Below the pieces are notes generated by a model. It was not told where the DNA came from. It ran no database searches and saw only the letters and a program-made list of their open reading frames with translations. From the NCBI RefSeq assembly GCF_051652165.1, contig NZ_JBOFTR010000016.1:124001-188000 (forward strand): 64,000 nt of DNA, written 5' to 3'. This document shows, piece after piece, positions 1-7,301 of this stretch. Positions within the stretch are counted from its first letter, which is position 1. The number at the start of each line of letters is the position of its first letter. The stretch is from Plesiomonas sp051652165. GTDB taxonomy: Bacteria; Pseudomonadota; Gammaproteobacteria; Enterobacterales; CAMTGL01. The translations under genes were made by a program, and so were the position numbers.

Positions 1-228
1 GTGGATAATACGGGCAAAATACGCACTACTTTTGTACAGAAAAAATACGCTCTTATATACACGATAGTGCAATATTTTTTTAACCTGTAATAAACCGGTT
101 TATACGCATTATACCGCTATGACTATTTAGCGTTTTTCATACTACTTTGTTACGGAATCATTTTGACCCTTAAAGATATTCAGAGTACAAAAGTAAGCAG
201 TATTACTACACCAACTCGATGGACTGAT

Positions 229-1062
229 ATGGAACGCAAAATTCTGTTAACTGACTGCCCCGATGCTAAGGGGCTAATCGCAAAAATTACCAACATCTGT
301 TACAAGCATCAGCTAAATATTATCCAAAATAATGAGTTTGTTGATCACCGTACTCGCCGCTTTTTTATGCGTACCGAGTTAGAAGGGATTTTTAATGACA
401 CCACATTATTGACTGATCTGGATGATGCCCTGCCTGAGGGTACTAAACGTCGTCTGATTGCTGCAGGGCGTAAACGCGTCGTGATTTTGGTGACAAAAGA
501 GGCACACTGCCTCGGCGATTTACTGATGAAAGCCTATTATGGTGGTCTGGATGTTGATATTGCTGCGGTGATTGGCAATCACGAAACGTTGCGTGTGCTG
601 GTTGAACGGTTTGAGATCCCCTATCACTGTGTCAGCCATGAGAGGTTGAGCCGTGAAGAGCATGATCAACAAATGTGTGCACAAATTGATGCTTATAACC
701 CAGATTATTTAGTTTTGGCTAAATATATGCGGGTGCTAACACCTGAGTTTGTGGGGCATTATCCGAATAAAATCATCAATATTCACCACTCCTTCCTGCC
801 GGCATTTATTGGCTCAAAACCGTATCATCAGGCGTATGAGCGAGGGGTAAAAATTATCGGCGCAACAGCACACTTTGTGAATGATAATCTCGATGAAGGG
901 CCGATTATTGTGCAGGATGTGATTAATGTCGATCACACCTATTCCGCAGAAGATATGATGCTGGCAGGCCGTGATGTAGAAAAAAATGTACTCAGCCGCG
1001 CACTGCGTCTGGTACTTGATCAGCACGTTTTTGTACATGGAAACCGCACTGTTGTTCTGTAA
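229..1062 (+). CDS. purU: Formyltetrahydrofolate deformylase PurU
   Basis: Hydrolyses 10-formyl-THF to formate and THF, feeding formate to PurT in purine synthesis and balancing one-carbon pools. The cytosolic protein has an N-terminal ACT domain (about residues 5-80) and a formyltransferase-type hydrolase domain. The catalytic region is visible as NIHHSFLPAF, with the downstream Asp in NDNLDEGPI. It aligns with E. coli PurU (280 aa) from the first residues. I chose the ATG at 229 (277 aa, starting MERK) because it fits family length. An in-frame TTG at 163, preceded by GGA, would add 22 residues and cannot be excluded. The tRNA-Tyr genes downstream keep the E. coli purU-tyrTV neighbourhood. 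Confidence 0.93.
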   Translation: MERKILLTDCPDAKGLIAKITNICYKHQLNIIQNNEFVDHRTRRFFMRTELEGIFNDTTLLTDLDDALPEGTKRRLIAAGRKRVVILVTKEAHCLGDLLMKAYYGGLDVDIAAVIGNHETLRVLVERFEIPYHCVSHERLSREEHDQQMCAQIDAYNPDYLVLAKYMRVLTPEFVGHYPNKIINIHHSFLPAFIGSKPYHQAYERGVKIIGATAHFVNDNLDEGPIIVQDVINVDHTYSAEDMMLAGRDVEKNVLSRALRLVLDQHVFVHGNRTVVL

Positions 1063-1215
1063 TCTGCCAATTGATAGCTGATCTTATACTCTATTCTTAC
1101 CGGTGCGCTCTGCGTGCCGGTATCTCGGTGAACAACGAATTGATGCAGCAGCGTGCATCATAGTCACACAGATCATAACTACTCGCTGTAGAAATGAATG
1201 ACCTTCACGCTGAAC

Positions 1216-1794
1216 TTAAGCTGCAATTTGCAGATGGGAAAGTGATGCTTGAGTACGCGCGGCTTGTAGGCAGGTTAAAAACAGTTGTGTGCGGTGATCG
1301 GCCGCCTTCGTTGTTTTCTTCCCTTCTAGCTCATCGCGTTCGGTATACGACATATTACCGTACACTTCAGGCTGCAAACCGGCTGTATTTTGTGGCGGAT
1401 AGATAAGCGGATCTGGTTGCAAACACTCAAGCAACCATGTGGATGCCAACCCACCCTGATGAAATGCCTCAGTGCGCTGATCGGCCCACTGCACATCATC
1501 TTCATGACCATATAAACGGCTTTTCGGGGGAACCGGTAAATTCAAACTGGCAGTTTGTGTTTGAGGCTCAGGCATCTGAAATTGAGCTTGATCACACACA
1601 TTAGCCGATAACATAGCTAAAAGCAGCGAAAAATCGGTACGCTGCCCCTGCTCGATGGCTTTAGGTAAGCGGCCATTTAGCTGTAGCTCATCGGTTAATA
1701 CGCGGGTGTCGATACGATCAATCACAAAAATATCCTGTTCTATGCATAAAATAGGTAGCGGCAATCTCTTTAAATTCTTTACCTCTTTTGGCAT
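1216..1794 (-). CDS. VC2046/SO_2500-like hypothetical protein
   Basis: A soluble 192-aa protein with no signal peptide or membrane segment. The core around residues 30-65 (LTDELQLNGRLPKAIEQGQR followed by a TDFSLLLAMLS block) resembles what I recall of the small uncharacterised VC2046/SO_2500 proteins of Vibrio and Shewanella, sometimes annotated 'QueD-like'. That assignment is from memory and is tentative. A run of Pro and Gln lies near residues 72-90. The start has AGGA about 5 bases upstream on the minus strand. It converges with purU and is divergent from the tRNA-Tyr promoter. Function unknown; no queuosine residues are visible that would support a real QueD activity. Confidence 0.6.
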   Translation of the reverse strand: MPKEVKNLKRLPLPILCIEQDIFVIDRIDTRVLTDELQLNGRLPKAIEQGQRTDFSLLLAMLSANVCDQAQFQMPEPQTQTASLNLPVPPKSRLYGHEDDVQWADQRTEAFHQGGLASTWLLECLQPDPLIYPPQNTAGLQPEVYGNMSYTERDELEGKKTTKAADHRTQLFLTCLQAARTQASLSHLQIAA

Positions 1795-1882
1795 TTTTTC
1801 CTATTTTAATGTACTAAATGTCTCTATTTTCAACACTCCGCATAAAAAAGCAGCGTGCAGACAACTTTTTAGTATTTTTACC

Positions 1883-1917
1883 TTTACACTCAGTGTTCAT
1901 TTGATATGATGCGCCCC
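1883..1917 (+). promoter_or_regulatory. Promoter of the tRNA-Tyr array with GC-rich discriminator
   Basis: A -35 box TTTACA (1883-1888) and a -10 box TATGAT (1905-1910) are separated by 16 bases. They are followed at once by GCGCCCC (1911-1917), a GC-rich discriminator typical of stable-RNA promoters under stringent control. The first tRNA begins ten bases later. Confidence 0.7.
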
Positions 1918-1926
1918 GCTTGCTTT

Positions 1927-2011
<85 letters not shown>

Positions 2012-2066
2012 TTTATTACAACGCATTGCGCTGGCTTGCAGTGCTACATAACCGTAAAACCTGTGT

Positions 2067-2151
2067 GGAGAGATTCCCGAGCGGCCAAAGGGATCAGACT
2101 GTAAATCTGACGGCTCAGCCTTCGAAGGTTCGAATCCTTCTCTCTCCACCA
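2067..2151 (+). tRNA. tRNA-Tyr (GUA), copy 2
   Basis: An 85-nt tRNA with anticodon GTA at 2101-2103 and encoded CCA. It is identical to copy 1 except for the acceptor stem, which is GGAGAGA paired with TCTCTCC. It starts exactly 140 bases after copy 1. Confidence 0.97.
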
Positions 2152-2206
2152 TCTATTACAACGCATTGCTTTGGCTTGCAGTGCTATATAACCGCAAAAC
2201 CTGTGT

Positions 2207-2291
2207 GGAGAGATTCCCGAGCGGCCAAAGGGATCAGACTGTAAATCTGACGGCTCAGCCTTCGAAGGTTCGAATCCTTCTCTCTCCACCA
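2207..2291 (+). tRNA. tRNA-Tyr (GUA), copy 3
   Basis: An 85-nt tRNA with anticodon GTA at 2241-2243. The tRNA sequence equals copy 2, and it starts exactly 140 bases after it. It is the last member of the array; no clear intrinsic terminator follows, only an A/T-rich stretch. Confidence 0.97.
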
Positions 2292-2710
2292 TTATTTTTT
2301 CTTACATCTTTACTCTTGTTTCTCTTCTTCACTGTATCCAAAAAATTTTCTCTCTCTGCTTTTCTCTACACTTCCCCATATTTTATGTGTACTGATTTTA
2401 CTTTTTCTATATTCCATACCCTTCGCACCTGTTCTTTTTTGTTGTTGATTTTTATACGCAATTTATCTTCTGTCTATTAACCCAAAATTAACAGTGATCG
2501 ACTACGATCAGCGGTTAATGCCTATTTTAAAAAAGGTAATAGCCAGAAATAAAAAATAATATTCCTAATATAGGAATTAATAACAGCAGAAATCACTGCT
2601 CCGAGCAGCCAAATTACCCACATTTTATTTACTCACTATTAACAAAATATCTGACATACAGTAATTTAGCCTTCGATCTGTTTTTTCATACAGAACCAAG
2701 GATGTTGTAA
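2292..2710. other. Intergenic stretch between the tRNA array and the ABC transporter
   Basis: AT-rich, with pyrimidine-rich sequence just after the tRNA array. It contains two dyads: TTAAC(N3)GATCG(N4)CGATC(N4)GTTAA at 2488-2518 and ATTCCTA-ATA-TAGGAAT at 2561-2577. It also contains a short minus-strand ORF listed separately. The dyads could be operators for the transporter, but I cannot assign a regulator. Confidence 0.5.
2522..2623 (-). CDS. Possible 33-aa hydrophobic small protein
   Basis: A 34-codon ORF starts at ATG 2623 and begins MWVIWLLGAVISAV. It is strongly hydrophobic, with single Arg and terminal Lys residues. GTGAG lies about 8 bases upstream as a possible ribosome site. The MW..W.LG start recalls CydX/AppX small oxidase subunits, but the similarity is short and may be composition-driven. 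The AT-rich context makes a chance hydrophobic ORF plausible. Confidence 0.3.
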   Translation of the reverse strand: MWVIWLLGAVISAVINSYIRNIIFYFWLLPFLK

Positions 2711-3481
2711 ATGTTAGATATCCCTGCACTACAAATCTCTGATTTATATAAATCTTTCGGGGTAAACCCCGTGTTGTCAGGTATCAGTTTGAGTGCCCAT
2801 AAAGGGGATGTGATCTCAATTTTAGGGTCATCGGGGTCAGGCAAGTCTACATTTTTGCGCTGTATTAATTTGCTAGAAACCCCGACAGCCGGTGAAATTC
2901 GCATTAAGGGTGAACTGATCACCATGAAACAAAATCGGCGTGGAGAGCGTTTTCCTGCGGATGAAAAACAGGTACAACGGCTACGTTCACGGCTGGCAAT
3001 GGTCTTTCAGGGGTTTAATCTCTGGTCACACATGACGGTGCTAGAAAATATTATCGAAGCACCTATACATGTTCTGGGTGAACCACGCCACAGTGCTATT
3101 GAGAATGCTGAGGCGTTGCTGCACAAAGTTGGCCTGTATGAACGGCGTGATTATTACCCAAGCCACCTTTCCGGCGGACAACAGCAACGCGCAGCAATTG
3201 CCCGTGCTCTGGCGGTGCAGCCAGACATTTTGTTGTTTGATGAACCGACATCAGCACTGGATCCGGAGTTGGTAGGTGAAGTGTTAAATGTAATGCGTAG
3301 CCTTGCACAAGAGGGGCGAACTATGTTGGTGGTGACACACGAGATGTCATTCGCCCGTGATGTTTCCAACCATGTGCTGTTTTTGCACAAGGGAAAAATT
3401 GAGGAGCAAGGTTCACCAGAACAAGTTTTTTATCACACTCAATCAGAGCGTATGCGGCAATTTTTAGCACCAAAATATTAG
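2711..3481 (+). CDS. Amino acid ABC transporter ATPase (HisP/AotP-like)
   Basis: The cytoplasmic ATPase of a basic amino acid importer. A complete ABC core is visible: Walker A GSSGSGKST (about residues 39-47), Q-loop in MVFQGFNLW, signature LSGGQQQR, Walker B ILLFDEPTSALDP and the switch His in VVTHE. The 256-aa length and the sequence fit the HisP / AotP / ArtP type serving polar amino acids. It leads a four-gene cluster with the binding protein and two permeases downstream on the same strand, separated by gaps of about 220, 183 and 5 bases. Confidence 0.92.
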   Translation: MLDIPALQISDLYKSFGVNPVLSGISLSAHKGDVISILGSSGSGKSTFLRCINLLETPTAGEIRIKGELITMKQNRRGERFPADEKQVQRLRSRLAMVFQGFNLWSHMTVLENIIEAPIHVLGEPRHSAIENAEALLHKVGLYERRDYYPSHLSGGQQQRAAIARALAVQPDILLFDEPTSALDPELVGEVLNVMRSLAQEGRTMLVVTHEMSFARDVSNHVLFLHKGKIEEQGSPEQVFYHTQSERMRQFLAPKY

Positions 3482-3701
3482 ATTTAAATATCTACACTCT
3501 AAATGTTACGCCTTAAATATTAACAATAAATAGGCTAAACAGTGAGATACCAACTACGCTAAAACAGAGATGCACCCCATTATTGGGTGAATAATCAGCA
3601 GGTAACACGCCTGCTATGAATAACCAATATCACCCACAGAGCCGGATGTCAGCACGATTAGGTGTATTGCGTTAACCCCCTGTTGAAGAAGGAATTTAAA
3701 T

Positions 3702-4490
3702 ATGGCCCGAATCCCCGCACTTAATAAGCGTGTTGCACTGAGTATGCTGATCTCTGCAACGTGTCTGGCCAGCGGTTCTGTTATCGCCAAAGAGTGGAAA
3801 GAGGTTCGTATTGCAGTGGATGTGCCGTATGAGCCGTTTGAGTTTAAAAAACCGGATGGTTCACTGACCGGTTTTGAAATTGATCTGGGTAACGCAGTCT
3901 GCCAGCAGGCAAAACTTAAGTGCGAATGGGTAATACAAACCTGGGACGGTATTATTCCCGGTTTATTGGCCCGTAAATATGATGTGATTTTTTCATCAAT
4001 GTCGATTAATGAAGAGCGTAAGGCAAAAGTTGATTTTTCTGATGCTTACTACAATACCCCAAGTGCATGGTTTACACCGAAAGTCACTGATATTAACCCT
4101 GCGAAACCGGAAACATTCGCTGGTAAAAAACTGGGCGTACAGCGCGGTACAATTCAGGACACAGAAGCAAGCAAGATGTTTGGGAAAACAGCCCAGATTA
4201 TTCGTTACAACAGCGGTGATGAGGTAGTGTTAGATCTAAAAGGTGGCCGATTAGATGCAGTATTAATTGATTATCCGGTAGGCGAAAGCACGATTTTAAA
4301 AACCGCAGACGGTGAAAATTTTGTGATGACCGGGGATAAATTCCAGCTCGGCGATGGTGTGGGTGCAGCATTTCGTAAAAATGATACCGATTTAAAAGCA
4401 ACATTTAATCAGGCACTCAGCACGGTTAAAAGTAACGGTACGTATGATTCGATTATGAAAAAATATTTTGAATACAATGTGAAGAAATAA
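3702..4490 (+). CDS. Periplasmic amino acid binding protein (lysine/arginine/ornithine/histidine type)
   Basis: An exported solute-binding protein of 262 aa. The signal peptide covers about residues 1-29, with cleavage predicted after SVIA. The mature part has the family-3 pattern: VRIAVDVPYEPFEF near the start, GFEIDLGNAVCQQ, the DVIFSSMSIN hinge segment and the KLGVQRGTIQD second-lobe start. It resembles ArgT / HisJ / AotJ, so arginine, lysine, ornithine or histidine are the likely ligands; sequence alone does not settle which. It has its own 220-base upstream gap containing short hairpins (CACCC/GGGTG and AGCAGG/CCTGCT). Confidence 0.9.
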   Translation: MARIPALNKRVALSMLISATCLASGSVIAKEWKEVRIAVDVPYEPFEFKKPDGSLTGFEIDLGNAVCQQAKLKCEWVIQTWDGIIPGLLARKYDVIFSSMSINEERKAKVDFSDAYYNTPSAWFTPKVTDINPAKPETFAGKKLGVQRGTIQDTEASKMFGKTAQIIRYNSGDEVVLDLKGGRLDAVLIDYPVGESTILKTADGENFVMTGDKFQLGDGVGAAFRKNDTDLKATFNQALSTVKSNGTYDSIMKKYFEYNVKK

Positions 4491-4673
4491 TCTTCTAAGA
4501 GATTATGAGCTATTTTGCTTTTGGTACGGCAGGTCGTTTTTAGCATAGATTTTTTTAGCGCAGGTTGCTTTCAGCGTAATTTGCGCACCTGCCGTACATT
4601 TCATATGTTGCCTGTATATTAAATATGCGTATTAGGATAATTATACGCTGTGCACCCCATTACGGAGAATATT

Positions 4674-5375
4674 ATGCTTGATCTCCACGGATACGGCCCG
4701 TCTATTTTTTATGGTGCACTGCTGACATTAAAGTTGGCTTTTTTATCTCTGCTGATTGCCTTAATACTGGGTCTACTTACGGCGAAGGCTAAATTATCAT
4801 CACATCGTAGGTGGCGTGTTATTGGTCAACTTTATACGACGGTGATCCGCGGTGTGCCAGATCTGGTACTGATGCTGCTCATTTTCTTCGGCATTCAAAT
4901 TGCCGTAAATATGCTAGGTGATTGGATAGTTGAACATTACCAGATTGGTTTTTATATCAATATTGATGAGTTTACCGCAGGTGTATTGACCATTGGGCTA
5001 ATTTTTGGTGCTTACATGGGCGAAACGTTCCGGGGGGCGTTTTTGGCGGTAGAGCGTGGTCAGATCGATGCAGCACGGGCTTTTGGTATGTCTTCGGTAC
5101 AAGTATTCCGACGGGTGTTGTTCCCGCAAATGATGCGACATGCACTGCCCGGATTGGGCAATAACTGGCAAGTTCTGGTCAAGACAACCGCGTTGGCTTC
5201 AGTCATTGGGCTGACTGATATGGTCAAGCTGGCCAAAGAAGCAGCTGGGGCGGTACATGAGCCATTTATCTTTTTTATTCCGGTAGCCATTATCTATCTG
5301 GCATTAACCACGCTTTCTGAATGGGGCATTTCAGCACTGGAAAGGCACTACAGCATTGGCGTAGTCAGGGAGTAG
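4674..5375 (+). CDS. Amino acid ABC transporter permease (HisQ-like)
   Basis: An inner-membrane permease subunit of about 233 aa with five hydrophobic segments. The EAA-type cytoplasmic loop is visible as GQIDAARAFGMSSVQVFRRV, followed by LPGLGNNWQ. I chose ATG 4674 because GGAG sits 6 bases before it; an upstream GTG at 4650 has no such support. It pairs with the next permease to form the heterodimeric channel, as HisQ does with HisM. Confidence 0.9.
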   Translation: MLDLHGYGPSIFYGALLTLKLAFLSLLIALILGLLTAKAKLSSHRRWRVIGQLYTTVIRGVPDLVLMLLIFFGIQIAVNMLGDWIVEHYQIGFYINIDEFTAGVLTIGLIFGAYMGETFRGAFLAVERGQIDAARAFGMSSVQVFRRVLFPQMMRHALPGLGNNWQVLVKTTALASVIGLTDMVKLAKEAAGAVHEPFIFFIPVAIIYLALTTLSEWGISALERHYSIGVVRE

Positions 5376-5380
5376 ACAAG

Positions 5381-6112
5381 ATGAACGAGCCATTTTTGCC
5401 TATTTTAACCACTTGGTTAGACGGTAACACGATTTTCACCTCTGAAACGCTGCTGCACTATGCCAATGGGTTGGTGACTACGTTGCAATTGCTGGTTGTT
5501 TCATTGTGGTTTGGCGGACTACTGGCAATTCCGTTAGCCATTGCAAGATACAGCAAGAACCGTATTATTTCAGGCTCAGTGTGGGTATTTACCTATCTGT
5601 TTCGTGGAACACCTTTGCTGATCCAACTCTATATTGTGTATTACGGCGTGAGCATGATTGATGGTGTACAAGGCTCTGTCTGGTGGCCATTCCTGCAAAA
5701 CCCGCTTTACCCCTGTTTACTTGCTTTTTCCCTCAATACTGCAGCCTACAGTACTGAGATTTTACGTGGTGCAATGCAGGCTACGCCGCGTACAGAGCGT
5801 GAAGCGGCACGAGCGTACGGTATGTCATCTTTTTGCTTGTTGCGACGGATAGTTTTGCCTTCAGCTTTTCGCCGCGTGTTACCCGCATATTCTAATGAGG
5901 TGATTTATATGCTGCATGCTACCTCACTCGCCAGTGTGGTTACGGTCATTGATATTACCGGTGCAGCACGTGATACCTATGCACGTTATTACGCGCCGTT
6001 TGAGGCCTTTTGCTTTGCCGCACTGATTTATCTGTGCTTAACACTGATGATTGTTGGAGTCTTTAAACGGTGGGAACAACGCTGGCAACGGCATCTACGC
6101 CCTTTATCGTAA
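5381..6112 (+). CDS. Amino acid ABC transporter permease (HisM-like)
   Basis: The second inner-membrane permease of the importer, about 243 aa. The EAA loop is visible as REAARAYGMSSFCLLRRIV, and FRGTPLLIQLYIVYYG is the conserved His/Glu/Arg permease segment. Start ATG 5381 follows GGGAG by 8 bases and the preceding stop by 5 bases, so the two permeases are translated from one message. A strong hairpin terminator follows. Confidence 0.91.
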   Translation: MNEPFLPILTTWLDGNTIFTSETLLHYANGLVTTLQLLVVSLWFGGLLAIPLAIARYSKNRIISGSVWVFTYLFRGTPLLIQLYIVYYGVSMIDGVQGSVWWPFLQNPLYPCLLAFSLNTAAYSTEILRGAMQATPRTEREAARAYGMSSFCLLRRIVLPSAFRRVLPAYSNEVIYMLHATSLASVVTVIDITGAARDTYARYYAPFEAFCFAALIYLCLTLMIVGVFKRWEQRWQRHLRPLS

Positions 6113-6143
6113 GATTGGATATAGCCACAACCGCGTCGTGTAC

Positions 6144-6172
6144 AAAAAAGCCGGCTTAAACCGGCTTTTTTA
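6144..6172. terminator. Bidirectional intrinsic terminator between permease and xthA
   Basis: Stem AAAAAGCCGG / CCGGCTTTTT with a short loop, an A-run on the left and a T-run on the right. It lies between two convergent genes and can serve both strands. Confidence 0.9.
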
Positions 6173-6183
6173 TCTAGATAGCG

Positions 6184-6990
6184 TTACAACGTAAAATTAG
6201 CCCAAATTGGCGCATGATCTGACGGTTTTTCCATTCCCCGGATCTGATAATCAATTCCTGTATCTAGATAGCGTTCTGCCAGCATTTTCGTGGCCAAAAT
6301 CTGATCGATACGTAAACCTCGGTTCTCATCAAACCCTTTTGAGCGGTAATCAAACCATGAAAATCTGTCATTCACTTCAGGATTTTCTGCTCGGAAAGTA
6401 TCAATAAGCCCCCACTGTAACAGTGTTTCCATCCATTCACGCTCTTCAGGCAAGAATGAGCATTTTCCGGTACGTAACCAGCGTTTACGATTTTGCTCAC
6501 CAATACCAATATCTAGATCCGTGGCACTGATGTTCATATCCCCCATAATGACAATCGGTTGATCTGGATTATGGCAGGTATTGAGATAGTGCATCAGATC
6601 AGCATAAAACTTACGTTTTGCCGGAAACTTGGTTTCATGATCACAACTTTCACCTTGCGGAAAATAGCCATTAATCACCGTTAATGTGCCTATAGGTGTG
6701 GCCAAATCAGCCATGATGATACGGCGCTGCGCATCTTCATCATCTGTCGGGAAGCCTTTACGTACGGCCAAGGGTTCAGCTTTGGTCAGTAACGCCACAC
6801 CGTAATGACTTTTTTGGCCATGATAAAAAACGTGATACCCCAGCGGAGCAAGATCAGCTAACGGAAAGGCATCATCGTGGACTTTAATCTCTTGCAGCCC
6901 AATAACATCGGGTTGATGCTGCTGTACAATTTCAGCCAACTGGTGTGGCCTTGCACGTAATCCATTGATATTAAACGATATAAATTTCAT
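6184..6990 (-). CDS. xthA: Exodeoxyribonuclease III
   Basis: An AP endonuclease and 3'-5' exonuclease of base-excision repair; cytosolic. The length of 268 aa equals E. coli Xth. Catalytic residues are visible at family positions: E34 in GLQEIKV, D151 and N153 in GDMNIS, and D258-H259 in SDHAPIW. No strong Shine-Dalgarno lies before ATG 6990, but the MKFISFNINGLRARP start is conserved. A perfect FNR-type palindrome lies about 80 bases upstream. Confidence 0.96.
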   Translation of the reverse strand: MKFISFNINGLRARPHQLAEIVQQHQPDVIGLQEIKVHDDAFPLADLAPLGYHVFYHGQKSHYGVALLTKAEPLAVRKGFPTDDEDAQRRIIMADLATPIGTLTVINGYFPQGESCDHETKFPAKRKFYADLMHYLNTCHNPDQPIVIMGDMNISATDLDIGIGEQNRKRWLRTGKCSFLPEEREWMETLLQWGLIDTFRAENPEVNDRFSWFDYRSKGFDENRGLRIDQILATKMLAERYLDTGIDYQIRGMEKPSDHAPIWANFTL

Positions 6991-7064
6991 AAGTTATGTT
7001 TATTGTCATCATTAAAAAGATATTCAGAATGCTAACAAGGCCACGGACAGTTTAAAAGCAAGAA

Positions 7065-7078
7065 TTGATCTTAATCAA
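7065..7078. promoter_or_regulatory. Perfect FNR-type palindrome upstream of xthA
   Basis: TTGATCTTAATCAA matches the FNR consensus TTGAT-N4-ATCAA at all ten positions. It lies in the 311-base gap between xthA (start 6990) and the end of the next minus-strand gene. xthA is the only gene starting from this gap. Binding is inferred. Confidence 0.5.
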
Positions 7079-7202
7079 AATAAAATCTTTACGTTGAGTA
7101 TCATTTACGACTCAAATTTTACTGAGTTCCAAAATTTCACTTTTAAATCACATAATAAAATTAACATTAAAAATTGCTGAGTTTCTCATTATTTTACTTG
7201 TA

Positions 7203-7228
7203 GAAAAGGGCTGCTAAACAGCCCTTTA
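7203..7228 (-). terminator. Intrinsic terminator of the 7.3-10.6 kb gene
   Basis: On the minus strand, AAGGGCTG / CAGCCCTT pair around a TTTAG loop and are followed by TTTTC. It lies about 75 bases past the stop codon at 7302. Confidence 0.75.
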
Positions 7229-7301
7229 TCTAGTGTCTTTTAAACTCTTAATCTAGGCTCTACTCTATATTTAGGCTCTAAATCTAAACGAGAGCACTTT
7301 A

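Noticed and set aside
3588..3635. TGAAT half-sites before the binding-protein gene as a tandem ArgR box pair
   Set aside because: Half-sites are 29 bases apart rather than the roughly 21 expected, and the second halves of the palindromes are poor.
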